Source: JAVBNJ01 sp031551625
GTDB taxonomy: Bacteria > Bacteroidota > Bacteroidia > Bacteroidales > UBA932
Assembly (NCBI GenBank): GCA_031551625.1
Contig: JAVBNJ010000150.1
Span: 1-25,401 of the forward strand
Reading direction: 5' to 3'
Length of the DNA stretch: 25,401 nt
Below the pieces are notes generated by a model. The model saw nothing but the letters and a program-made list of their open reading frames with translations. It was not told where the DNA came from and ran no database searches. Numbering within the stretch: the first letter of the stretch is position 1; every line of letters starts with the position of its first letter. Both the position numbers and the translations under genes were made by a program. This document shows positions 7,624 to 16,513 of the stretch, in pieces.

Positions 7624-9012
7624 TTAGGGGTTATCTGTTTTCTTAACCCACTTAGTTCCTATAGCATATAGGAAGTAGCCTAAACAGTTGGTGGTACCGG
7701 TCGTTACTGGTAAAACGGTATAGGAAGCCGTATAACTAACCCCATTATAAATCTTGGTATAGCCGGGATTAGCCGCTTTCAGCTCAATGGTAGGTTTCCC
7801 ATCTATAGTTTGAATAGCTACAGGTGTCGAACTTTGTCCCATATTGCCGCAGGGCGGTTCCGCAATCATAGGTGCAAGATATGTATCTACAGTCGAATTC
7901 CATGACGTGGTTAATTTTTGAGTGCCTATCGTCATTTCTTTATTTTCGTTTACTGTCGCAATAACTTCATCTTTTCCGGTTGTTTGTATCCCTACAATTT
8001 TCACGGTACGAGAGTTTACTTTCGTAATTGTGACCGTATGTGTGAAGGTTCCTTGTGTGTAATTGGGCGTCATAGAACTGGGAGATCCTTGAACCAATAC
8101 TTCAAATTCTACATTCCAGTCGCCTAAATAATCGTCGACCATACTTGGACACTCTACAATGGTAATAGCTTTCTGAGGGCTTTGTATGCCTTCTCCCGCA
8201 GCATTTACACCGGCTACCGTATAAACACCGGTTATTGTAGCATCGTAGCTCGCAGCACTGGCGCCGGCAATGGCTGTTCCGTTGTTGTACCATTGGTAGG
8301 AAACGGCATTATTTATTGGGGCAATGGATAGTAGTATGGTTTCGTCAGGGCATGTGTTTATGCTAACGCCGGTAATACTTCCTGCAGCATCTGGCAAGGG
8401 GCAGGCTGTAATGGTAATCCGTTTTTCCGTACTGGGAGTTCCTTCTCCGGCATCATTTACGCCGGCTACTGTATAGGCTCCGGTTTTGCTTGCGGCATAT
8501 ACAGGTTCGGTAGTCGTTGCTGCCGCTTCTCCATTACAGTACCATTTATAGGATGTAGCTGTGTTAATCGGCGTAGTGCTGAGTTCTACTGTGGCGGTGT
8601 ATGGGCAGTTATTACTTGTATTTCCGGTAATTTTAGCAGCGGTAGGCGGTGGCTGTACCGGCAAACCTTCTTGGGTTACTGTCACATTTTTACTTTCATT
8701 CGTAGTCTTGGAAGTAATTTTCAGAATGGTAGAGCGTGAGTTTGTCATCAGGTTGTTAGCTGCTGTAACCGTAACGGTGGTAATTCCGCTTCCTTTCGAC
8801 GGTTCGATAACTATCCAATTGGCATCGGCGGGTTTGCTGATCGACCACTCGGTAGGGGCGGTAACTGTGAACACATAGGTATTCTGAACTTGCGCCGGAA
8901 TAGTTATACTGGAGGGATCTGCCGATAGTTTTACCGTTTCGCCTTCGTGGCTGCAAGCGGCCAGTAGTGTGGCGAAACAAAGCAGGAGGGTATATATGTA
9001 ATTTTGTTTCAT
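7624..9012 (-). CDS. BACON and Ig-like repeat lipoprotein, last gene of the protease cluster
   Basis: The 462-residue protein has a lipoprotein signal ending LLAAC (Cys20). Residues about 28-116 are a BACON domain (PTEWSISK, ANWIVIEPSKGSG, NVTVTQEG). Two tandem Ig-like modules follow, about 127-204 and 210-288. Each has a cysteine near both ends (136/204 and 221/288), a central SYKWYCNG or SYQWYNNG strand, and GAYTVAGVNDAGEG or GVYTVAGVNAAGEG. Residues about 294-462 form a beta-rich domain (YLGDWNVEFEV to GTKWVKK), comparable to that of the lipoprotein at 1827-2783. It is probably a surface adhesin or ligand-binding protein. It follows the beta-barrel gene by 38 bases on the same strand, so the two are likely co-transcribed with the protease gene. 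The function is inferred from domains only. Confidence 0.8.
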   Translation of the reverse strand: MKQNYIYTLLLCFATLLAACSHEGETVKLSADPSSITIPAQVQNTYVFTVTAPTEWSISKPADANWIVIEPSKGSGITTVTVTAANNLMTNSRSTILKITSKTTNESKNVTVTQEGLPVQPPPTAAKITGNTSNNCPYTATVELSTTPINTATSYKWYCNGEAAATTTEPVYAASKTGAYTVAGVNDAGEGTPSTEKRITITACPLPDAAGSITGVSINTCPDETILLSIAPINNAVSYQWYNNGTAIAGASAASYDATITGVYTVAGVNAAGEGIQSPQKAITIVECPSMVDDYLGDWNVEFEVLVQGSPSSMTPNYTQGTFTHTVTITKVNSRTVKIVGIQTTGKDEVIATVNENKEMTIGTQKLTTSWNSTVDTYLAPMIAEPPCGNMGQSSTPVAIQTIDGKPTIELKAANPGYTKIYNGVSYTASYTVLPVTTGTTNCLGYFLYAIGTKWVKKTDNP

Positions 9013-9050
9013 AGAGTAATTCTTTTTAATAGTGCTGTTTCATTCATGTT

Positions 9051-9908
9051 TTACTTATTGCTTCCGGAAAACAGGCGGACAAAACTGAGGCGAACCTTGA
9101 TACCTGCCGCTAAGGGAGCTACTTTATCGCTTGTTGTCAGAAGACTGCTGTAGTTAAACCCTTCCGGGTAGCTTTGTGCATTGGGGTTATAGGATAATAA
9201 TTCGCTGTTGGTTTGTTCTTTTTTGATGTTATTAACTCCATAGTCCAGGTAGGCGCCCGTATAAAGTTGCAACGCTTCGCTTATGCGCCATTTGGCGCCG
9301 ACTTCCAGTGAGAGCATAATAGCTACACCCAATTCTATATCGGTGTTTTGGTCAACACTATAATTTCCGAATCCTTTCATTGGAAGGTCGTCGTAGTAGG
9401 TTATATTCGTTTCGGGAAAATAGCCGTTGGTGCTCAGGCTGCCTGTTGTATGGCAGGTAGCGCTGAGTGGAAGTCCGAACTTGCCGCCGGCTGCCGCATA
9501 GATGCCTATTTTTTCTGCTACCGGCAGTTGAAATTGCACCATAACAGGAATCGTAAGCATCATAGTCGAGATTGATTCTTTATAGTCGCTGTAAGCATAC
9601 GAAAAATCAAATAGGGTTCCCTCTTTAGAGATGGCTTGTTGCCTGCTGCTGTACCCATCCATGGTGGTTCCCGAGTTGTAAAGAGCGATATTTATACCGG
9701 TTCCTATTCCCCAGTGTTGGGTGAAGAAAAACTGATACCCAACGCCGGCTTCCCCTCCGAATCCGGCGCTAAACTTTCCGGATGAAGGCTTGTAGTTGAG
9801 TGAAGACAACCCACCGCCGGCATTAACGGAAAATTCGTGGGCGTGTTGAGCAGCTAGCGGAATGCTTAAACTGAGTATAAGTATAAGTATTGAAATGCGA
9901 TGTTTCAT
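9051..9908 (-). CDS. outer-membrane beta-barrel protein (PorT/OMP_b-brl-like)
   Basis: The 285-residue protein has a Sec signal peptide (MKHRISILILILSLSIPLAA, cut near AAQ) and then amphipathic strands rich in Gly and aromatic residues (SVNAGGGLSSLNY, GEAGVGYQFFFTQHWGIGTGI, LSLEVGAKWRISEALQLYTGAYLDYG), ending near a C-terminal strand IKVRLSFVRLF. This is the plan of the small outer-membrane barrels common in Bacteroidota. It lies between the giant protease gene (94-bp gap with a strong hairpin) and the BACON lipoprotein gene (38-bp gap). It may anchor or assist one of them at the surface; that role is inferred from position. No catalytic motif is seen. Confidence 0.75.
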   Translation of the reverse strand: MKHRISILILILSLSIPLAAQHAHEFSVNAGGGLSSLNYKPSSGKFSAGFGGEAGVGYQFFFTQHWGIGTGINIALYNSGTTMDGYSSRQQAISKEGTLFDFSYAYSDYKESISTMMLTIPVMVQFQLPVAEKIGIYAAAGGKFGLPLSATCHTTGSLSTNGYFPETNITYYDDLPMKGFGNYSVDQNTDIELGVAIMLSLEVGAKWRISEALQLYTGAYLDYGVNNIKKEQTNSELLSYNPNAQSYPEGFNYSSLLTTSDKVAPLAAGIKVRLSFVRLFSGSNK

Positions 9909-9943
9909 TGTAAATAATTTTTATTTTTTATAAATACATTCTC

Positions 9944-9999
9944 TTGCTATATCCTTCCTTATTTCTTTTTACGAAAAATAAGGAAGGATTATATAGCAA
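9944..9999 (-). terminator. long hairpin between the protease and barrel genes
   Basis: The 21-base arm 9944-9964 pairs with 9976-9999 across an 11-base loop. The match is complete except for a 3-base bulge on the right arm. The structure starts 4 bases after the minus-strand stop of the protease gene. The minus-strand tail (GAGAATGTATTTATAAAAAAT) lacks an immediate T run, so it may act as a partial terminator or 3'-end stabiliser that sets a different level for the two downstream genes. Confidence 0.65.
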
Positions 10000-10002
10000 T
10001 GG

Positions 10003-13000
10003 TTATTTCACAAGTAGTTTAGTTGTTTGTTTTGTACCTTTAGGCTCTGCTACTTGTAAGATGTACATACCCGGCGTAAACTCATTGATACGTACGCTGG
10101 TTTCCGGATTATTTACCGGAATGCCGCCTTTTACCAATCCGCCATTCACATTGTAAATGTTGATCACTGCGCCCTTGTCCGTGTTCGACTGTTTAACGAT
10201 TACCTGATCGGACGGAGAGGCCGGGTTCGGATATACGGTTAATTGCGCGTTCGACGCTTGGTGGGCATATCCGCACAAACGGAAGCTCTGTTCTTGATTA
10301 CTGGTCATTTTGCAATCGTAGGTAGCATTATCGTCTGCAAGTATATAAGGTTTCGTGGCGCCGGGAATAAGCACGCCATTCTTGTACCATTGGAACGACA
10401 CGAACACATGACCCCCATTGGTTGCCGGATTGCAATTTACCGTGGGAACATCATCCCATTCAAATGTTAAGATGTCTTCTTTTGGTAATGCTACTTCCAC
10501 GGAGATTATGTTACTTGTAGCAACGGCTGTGCGGCCATTGACAAGTACACGGTAATTGCCGGCATCGTCCGGGCGGGCATTCGTAATGGTGTAATTGGCA
10601 TCATTGGCCCCATTTACATTTTGCCAACTGCCATAGTGTTGTTTTTGCCATTGGTAGCGGATCTCGAGGCCGCTCCCCAGTGCAGACAATGTGTACGAAT
10701 CGTTTTTGCATACAATGCCTCCTTCGGGTTGTTGGGTAATAACACTCGGATATGGATTAACCGTTAATATGCTATTCGCAGTAGTCACTACATATTTATC
10801 CGACAATTTAGTGGTGGAGGTAGTTACAATGGTATAAGTACCTGCGAGAGAAGCCGTGTTTGCCTCACAAGAATAGGCTACATCGGCCACATCGGCATAC
10901 GTATCGGTGTCGAACAATTGTCCGGCAAAAGTTGCTGTAAATGTTGGTATGGCATCGTTTTCGATCATTTGCATATTGTCTGCAGTGATGGTTATGGGTG
11001 ATTTCACAAATGCACATTGGTCGGGCGATTTCACCGATTCGAAGAACGGATTTCCTTCATAGGTAGCGACGATCTTGTAGCAAGGAGTGGTGCCGATAGT
11101 TGTGTTGGCGTCATAGTAATAGGTATCAATCAAATCATCGACCAGCAAATTACCGTCTTTAAAGAGCTTGTATTTTGTAGCAGCGGAGGCAGCTTGTTTC
11201 GAAACACTCTGTACAGCAGATACGCCGTTATCCGCTGTTTTTCCGGTAAAGGCTTGCGTTGATTCCGCTTCCGCATTTGCATGCATTACAGGAGCCGATT
11301 GTGTCGGCGCGCTACCGGTGCCGATAAAGATATCGTCCACCATAAATATAAACGCATCGTTCGATATGCAATTTATGGCTATATATCGAGCTTCTGCTGG
11401 AATGGAGTAGGTATATTTTGTCCATACTGTCGGAGCTTCGGTATAGTCGCCGGTTGTTACCTTATTGGTAAAATCAACCTTCTCTTTACTTGTAGTGGAG
11501 TAATACACATTAAAACGCTCTTTCCCATAGTCGGCTGTTAACGATTTTGCCCAGAACGAGAAGGTGAACGACGAGCCGTAAGTTACCAGCGGGCTTATCA
11601 TCCAGTCGTTATTTGCAGCTCCGTTAGATGCAAAGCACGCAAAATATTTGCTGCCGCTATGAGGGGCATATATACTGGCTGATATAGCCGGTGTGGTGGC
11701 AGACGGATTAAATATCATAAATGCTTTCGGATCTGTTGCACCGGGATAGGTTGCATTGGATGCCATATAGGTTGGCTTTCCATCCACATCAATATAGCTC
11801 CAATAGTTGGGCATGCGCGAGTTAATTTCAAAATCGCCATGGTCTTCAGCGCCATCGAATACATCTGTGGTGATCGGATCAATTTGTCCATCGCCCCATA
11901 TCAGTTTCACCTTTTGGGCATTGTCGTCATAGCTTGCTTTGAAGTTGGCCGGATACGAACCTCCTTGGGTGACGGTAATAGTATGAGGAACACCTCCCGG
12001 ATACACGGTTATTTTTCCGGTACGCATTTGGGGTTTCGTATTGTCCTGGCACGTGAATGTCAGGGAGCCGGCACCGCCGGTAATTACCCCGTCCGGGCTG
12101 CTGAGCGTAATCCACGGGTCGGCAGTGGCCCACCAGCTGGCTCCGTTTGTTGTAAAGGATATGGTGCCTGTCGAAGCATCGACATCTTTACGTTCAAAAG
12201 TGCTTGCAGAAGTTAACTGGGCGGTGGTTTGCCTTAATGTGGCTACGATGTTCATAGAAAGGCTTATGTTACTGCTTGATGTTAATGAAGTAGTGGGTGC
12301 CCATTGACCATCGGTATCAAGGAAAACATACGCCGTACAATTACTAGCGCCTTGCGTTTCTTTCGATGAGGCAATAGCAGCCCTTGAGGCGGTAGAGGCG
12401 GTTGAATACGGCGGGAATCCACTTACCGATATGAAGAAACTACTGTCAACCCCTACCGGTGTCGGCAGTGTAATGGTTGTGTAATTCCCATCTACAATGC
12501 TTGCATTGGGCAGAGGGACAGATGTTATTTTTGTTCCCGGTTTGCCCTTGTTGTCCGAATAGACATTTAGGGTCAGATTTACCGTATTGTATTTAGTTAT
12601 AAACAACGAAATTTTTGATAATTCGCCCGGCGCACTTCCTTTAAAATATTCGGCTACTTCGGACCAGTCAGGACTTGAACCGGTATAATAAAGTTGTTTA
12701 CCAGCGGAATTATTACCGGAAATTACCCATTTCCCAGGGTCTCCGTACGGAATATTCCAAATATCGGCGGTGCCGCCTACTTTTACGTAGTCGGGAATTG
12801 TTAAGTCTTTTGTCCCGGCGGAGTTGGTTGCTTTAAATGTTACACTGTAGGAATTCATTCCGGCCGGATAATTGGCGATTATAGCCGCATCGGTAGATGT
12901 AGTAGGATTGGCACCTGGCAATGCCCACTCGAATGATTTCGGATAGTAAAGCGTAGTGTCCTGAAGCTGTATTGTTCCACCGGACAAAGGTAAGAACTGT

Positions 13001-16000
13001 CCTTGCTGAGGATAGGTTGTATATCTGTTTTTTGATTTGGAGTAAAACTGCGTATTTGGGATACGTGCTTTTATCGCTACACCGTTTTCTACGCTTTTAG
13101 TATTGGAACCAAGGTTATTCGTAATCTGCAACGAAGGCGTGTAAGAACCAGCTTGCATATAGGTGGCATAAATATTTTGTACCGGACTGTTCGGCATAGT
13201 ACTGCCCGGCAGTGCCCATTTCCATACTACAGGGGTGCCCTCAGAGTGGTCCATAAAATATACCGACTCTCCTTCGAAGGTCGTGATTTTGTTGCCCGGA
13301 ATAAATACTTTAATGCCATCTAAATAGGTATTCTCACCATACGTTCCTTTGTACTGCCATGCAAAACGGATTGTTTTGCCCACATATTCGGTTAATGGAA
13401 TACGCTGTTTTCTCCAGGCCGCAGGCCGTGAAGCGTCGTTAGTTGTACCGGTCGTCCATTTTTGAGTCCATGTTCCGCCATCTACCGAAATATACAAATT
13501 TGTATAACCTCCCGATAAAGACGGACCTACATAATGAATGGAAAAATCAATAACAGTCGCCGGATCACTGATCGTTACTTCAGGTGATTTCAGCCAGGTG
13601 TCCACTTCCTTTTTTTCATCATACATCACGCGCAGCGATTGTCGGCTTGGGCCGGGTTCTACCTTATTAAATGGAGTGACGTCCGTACTTTCGTCGAGAA
13701 TGGTTACTAATCGCCATTGATTCATACTTACCCCCGGCTTTTCGATACTCCACGTGGTTGGAATGGATTTGTTGTCGAACCCTTCGAACAGCAGGTACTC
13801 TCCGGCATTGCTTATTTGAAAATCCGCCACGGGAGCACTAACCGTCATCTTGTTGGTAAGCCGGATATTAGGGCGGCTATTGCCTCGTGTGCCGGAAGTG
13901 GAGGCTGTCACAGAAGCAGAGGAAGATACCTGCCATGTACGCGCATGAGCATTAACGGTCGATACATAGCAATTCGGCTGGCGACTGCCATTCGAAGCAT
14001 ATTCCACTTCGGATATTACCAGCAACGAGCTATCTTTATCGTACGTAAATTTATTATTTCCCACATTAAATGGGAATTCCTGATAGCCGGTGGTATTAAC
14101 AAAGCTAGAATAGCTTGCCACCAATTTGGCGTTTGCCGATACGTTTATATAATTTTTATAAGTAGCATCGTCGTACAGATTCTCTACTGAAGCGGGCACA
14201 TGTTTAAGATATATTTTTACACTCCTTGTATTTGATGCAGCAGTTAATGCATTATTACATTTCCAATCAAGTTTTGTAAGATCGCCATTTACCCAATCCA
14301 GTTCTTCTTTGTGGTACAGTGCGGCGGTGTATAATTTACCATAGCCTGTGTTTGCTCCCAGCGGGAGGGCTGCGACAAAATCTCCGGTTTTAATCTCTTT
14401 TACCGCAATCTCTTTTAAAATAACTACCACACAATTTGCTTTTTCAATAAATTTTTCGTCGGCAGTGCCTTTATTGATCGTCAGTTTTACCGAATAGCTC
14501 CCCGGCGTGTTATAGCTGATAGGAGGCGGTGTTTTCCCAGAATAGCTGGAAGGCGTCCCACCCGGAAATTCCCAGTTACTGGTGGTGGCGCCGCTCGAAA
14601 TATTTATAAATGAAACCGGCTCGGCTGCCCAAACAGTGTCTTTTTCCATGCTGAATTCAGGCGTTACTTTTCCCTGTACATAAAGCCCTTCAATAACTTC
14701 TTCTCCTGTATTGTCAGGATCCAAGAACGGTTTCATCCACAGGGTTTGGTCAGCCATCTGATCCCAGTGATACCAAAGCTTACCGTAAATATTGGTTCCA
14801 AGCGGATTGTTGCAAGAAGAACTACCGCCCGAAAGCGTTCCGATTACCCGTTTATTTTGATCGAACAATGGAGATCCTGAAGAGCCCCCTTGTACTACTC
14901 CGTGTCCGTTTTGCGTAGCAACGTATTTTACATACCAGCCTGAATTCAGGGCGGTATTACCATAATTAGTGAAAGCCTGCCCTCCTACAGAAGTCGCAGG
15001 ATCGGTAAAAGTAGATATTTTTTTTACGTCGCCGGCCGGATGATGTATCCCTACGCCACTGGTAGCCGGAGTATTACGTCGATCCCAGCCATTGTAATAT
15101 ACATGCCAGTCGGTCGGAATCGGATTTTTTAATCTCAATAAAAGCCCATCCGATCCGGCATTAAGAGGTATAGATACTAGACGCGTTGCTCCAGTCATTG
15201 TTTTATAAGCCGCAATCGGAGAGTTCCGTTCGCAGGCTACGCTTTCCCAGTGGAAATAAAATACCCATTGGTTGATATCAGCATCTGTCGCCGCTACTGT
15301 TCCGGTATTGCTGCAGTGGAAGGCCATCAAGAAAAGGGGATCCGTATTGCGGGATGTATTATTTACTAAAGTTCCCGTGCAAATGTAATAGCCGGTACCT
15401 ATTTTTTGTAGGGTTGCAGCGATGCCTCTTTTTTCGTCCTGCCAGTTGGCGCCTTCGGAGCAGTTGATATTAACCATACAAGGACCTGAGGCGTTGTTAT
15501 CGCCGGGGGCCGACATAGTGCGAAGGTCGGTGTCGTAAAACTCGCGAGAGATGTGAATAAATGCTTCGTTGTAGGCATAAGCAATCCCTGATATGGAAAT
15601 AATGGGAGATGCTGGAGTATAGCTGCTTGTGTATGCTGGTTGTCCTGTGCCGGCCTCTGTTGCGCCTGCCACTTTTATTGCTTCAGTGGCGGGTGCCACA
15701 TATTCCAATGTTAGCTCGTCGCCGGCTACTAATTCCGTGGCGAACTCTTTATAACCCACCGGATTGTTGGCACTGGTATAAGCGCCTATGATCTGTTTTT
15801 TATTTGCACTGTAGATAAATAGCTTAGATCCCGTAGGAAGCTTGAAATTACTGTAAGTCAACGATAATGCAATCGCGTCGGGCACATTAATTGTCAATTG
15901 CCAAATCAAGTCACCTGATTCCAATTTAATCCATTCTCCGGAATTTTCCGGGGTATAATTTACTGGAAGAACTACCGCTACGCGCGGCGGAGTGACGGAA

Positions 16001-16209
16001 CCGTTAAGTTGTGCCGCAAAATCCTCCTCATAGAGTTTCTTCTTTTCAGGTTTCGTTAAAGTGCTTTTCCGAAGGGTTGATTTTAAAATCATTCCTTCAC
16101 TCTTACTTTTGAAAGAAGGAGGCGTTCCCCCCACACTCGGTTGAGCTTGCGCTATGGCCCATGCGAAGCATAGCAGCAATGTCAACAGTACTTGGTTAAG
16201 TTTTCTCAT
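10003..16209 (-). CDS. giant T9SS-secreted serine protease, lysyl-endopeptidase-like (S1), with adhesin, PKD, BACON, MBG and Ig modules
   Basis: 2068 residues. Order: Sec signal 1-22; propeptide-like beta domain about 65-180; S1 peptidase about 243-500 resembling Achromobacter protease I, with His298 (LMAFHC), Asp354 (GSDGLLLRL) and Ser444 (GGSSGSP), plus the family marks CTGTLVNNT, GWDRRNTP and IHHPAG; PKD about 515-597; jelly-roll (MAM/cleaved-adhesin-like) about 800-972; two PKD-like modules 973-1145; unassigned beta domain about 1150-1325; BACON 1336-1416; cleaved-adhesin-like 1441-1632 flanked by Fn3-like halves; MBG-like 1737-1818; Ig-like 1821-1907 and 1912-1980; T9SS type A sorting domain 1993-2068 (TVYPNP, GMYILQV, TTKLLVK). 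The product should be exported by Sec, carried out by T9SS and held at the surface or released. The residue matching the lysine-selecting Asp225 of protease I appears to be Asn473, and His210 of that enzyme is Ser460 here, so Lys specificity is not assured. The architecture recalls gingipains, which use an unrelated catalytic domain. Confidence 0.92.
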   Translation of the reverse strand: MRKLNQVLLTLLLCFAWAIAQAQPSVGGTPPSFKSKSEGMILKSTLRKSTLTKPEKKKLYEEDFAAQLNGSVTPPRVAVVLPVNYTPENSGEWIKLESGDLIWQLTINVPDAIALSLTYSNFKLPTGSKLFIYSANKKQIIGAYTSANNPVGYKEFATELVAGDELTLEYVAPATEAIKVAGATEAGTGQPAYTSSYTPASPIISISGIAYAYNEAFIHISREFYDTDLRTMSAPGDNNASGPCMVNINCSEGANWQDEKRGIAATLQKIGTGYYICTGTLVNNTSRNTDPLFLMAFHCSNTGTVAATDADINQWVFYFHWESVACERNSPIAAYKTMTGATRLVSIPLNAGSDGLLLRLKNPIPTDWHVYYNGWDRRNTPATSGVGIHHPAGDVKKISTFTDPATSVGGQAFTNYGNTALNSGWYVKYVATQNGHGVVQGGSSGSPLFDQNKRVIGTLSGGSSSCNNPLGTNIYGKLWYHWDQMADQTLWMKPFLDPDNTGEEVIEGLYVQGKVTPEFSMEKDTVWAAEPVSFINISSGATTSNWEFPGGTPSSYSGKTPPPISYNTPGSYSVKLTINKGTADEKFIEKANCVVVILKEIAVKEIKTGDFVAALPLGANTGYGKLYTAALYHKEELDWVNGDLTKLDWKCNNALTAASNTRSVKIYLKHVPASVENLYDDATYKNYINVSANAKLVASYSSFVNTTGYQEFPFNVGNNKFTYDKDSSLLVISEVEYASNGSRQPNCYVSTVNAHARTWQVSSSASVTASTSGTRGNSRPNIRLTNKMTVSAPVADFQISNAGEYLLFEGFDNKSIPTTWSIEKPGVSMNQWRLVTILDESTDVTPFNKVEPGPSRQSLRVMYDEKKEVDTWLKSPEVTISDPATVIDFSIHYVGPSLSGGYTNLYISVDGGTWTQKWTTGTTNDASRPAAWRKQRIPLTEYVGKTIRFAWQYKGTYGENTYLDGIKVFIPGNKITTFEGESVYFMDHSEGTPVVWKWALPGSTMPNSPVQNIYATYMQAGSYTPSLQITNNLGSNTKSVENGVAIKARIPNTQFYSKSKNRYTTYPQQGQFLPLSGGTIQLQDTTLYYPKSFEWALPGANPTTSTDAAIIANYPAGMNSYSVTFKATNSAGTKDLTIPDYVKVGGTADIWNIPYGDPGKWVISGNNSAGKQLYYTGSSPDWSEVAEYFKGSAPGELSKISLFITKYNTVNLTLNVYSDNKGKPGTKITSVPLPNASIVDGNYTTITLPTPVGVDSSFFISVSGFPPYSTASTASRAAIASSKETQGASNCTAYVFLDTDGQWAPTTSLTSSSNISLSMNIVATLRQTTAQLTSASTFERKDVDASTGTISFTTNGASWWATADPWITLSSPDGVITGGAGSLTFTCQDNTKPQMRTGKITVYPGGVPHTITVTQGGSYPANFKASYDDNAQKVKLIWGDGQIDPITTDVFDGAEDHGDFEINSRMPNYWSYIDVDGKPTYMASNATYPGATDPKAFMIFNPSATTPAISASIYAPHSGSKYFACFASNGAANNDWMISPLVTYGSSFTFSFWAKSLTADYGKERFNVYYSTTSKEKVDFTNKVTTGDYTEAPTVWTKYTYSIPAEARYIAINCISNDAFIFMVDDIFIGTGSAPTQSAPVMHANAEAESTQAFTGKTADNGVSAVQSVSKQAASAATKYKLFKDGNLLVDDLIDTYYYDANTTIGTTPCYKIVATYEGNPFFESVKSPDQCAFVKSPITITADNMQMIENDAIPTFTATFAGQLFDTDTYADVADVAYSCEANTASLAGTYTIVTTSTTKLSDKYVVTTANSILTVNPYPSVITQQPEGGIVCKNDSYTLSALGSGLEIRYQWQKQHYGSWQNVNGANDANYTITNARPDDAGNYRVLVNGRTAVATSNIISVEVALPKEDILTFEWDDVPTVNCNPATNGGHVFVSFQWYKNGVLIPGATKPYILADDNATYDCKMTSNQEQSFRLCGYAHQASNAQLTVYPNPASPSDQVIVKQSNTDKGAVINIYNVNGGLVKGGIPVNNPETSVRINEFTPGMYILQVAEPKGTKQTTKLLVK

Positions 16210-16349
16210 AAAAATTAGATTGATTAGTAATATTGTTAAATTAATTTTAGAATTTTATTTTTAAATAGTTACATTGTATCACCAGTTGCTAAGAAGCCCC
16301 AAATTATTCACAAAGCAACGGGTTTGTGTTTATTTTCGGTTCTTTGAAA

Positions 16350-16379
16350 CAAAGATAATTTGTAGAGATTCTTTTTCAA
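16350..16379 (-). promoter_or_regulatory. promoter of the protease cluster
   Basis: On the minus strand TTG (16379-16377) is followed after 19 bases by TATCTTTG (16357-16350), matching the Bacteroidota -33/-7 pair with normal spacing. The ATG at 16209 lies about 140 bases downstream, giving a long leader. Confidence 0.65.
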
Positions 16380-16461
16380 TAAATAAATTATAAAACAGGG
16401 GTATATAAAAGGTAACAAAATATATCTATTATACTAATTTACAGCAGTATAAACATACATG

Positions 16462-16492
16462 TTGGTTTTTGGAAATAATTATTATAAATTTG
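16462..16492 (+). promoter_or_regulatory. promoter of the TPR-LuxR regulator gene
   Basis: TTG (16462-16464) is followed after 20 bases by TAAATTTG (16485-16492), an exact -7 match with normal spacing. Transcription would begin near 16497-16499. That rules out the TTG at 16469, which begins the open frame, and supports a start at ATG 16514 or later. Confidence 0.65.
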
Positions 16493-16513
16493 CAGAAAAT
16501 ATTATTAAAGCCA

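Larger units (their letters stand above)
16210..16513. promoter_or_regulatory. divergent intergenic region between the protease cluster and its candidate regulator
   Basis: This AT-rich 304-bp stretch separates two divergently transcribed genes and holds one promoter for each. The first roughly 130 bases form the predicted leader of the protease mRNA and contain short inverted repeats (16285-16290 with 16314-16319; 16309-16314 with 16323-16328) that could fold or bind a regulator. No coding frame of note is seen. Confidence 0.6.

Noticed and set aside
11839..12307. Plus-strand frames opposite the protease gene
   Set aside because: They are antisense to the BACON and adjacent domains, with no promoter or family resemblance.
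10003..16209. True gingipain (C25) assignment for the giant protease
   Set aside because: The catalytic motifs are those of an S1 serine peptidase (LMAFHC, GSSGSP), not a caspase-like cysteine peptidase; only the accessory modules resemble gingipains.
16469..16513. N-terminal extension of the regulator from TTG 16469
   Set aside because: The segment contains the promoter -7 element TAAATTTG, so it would not be transcribed.
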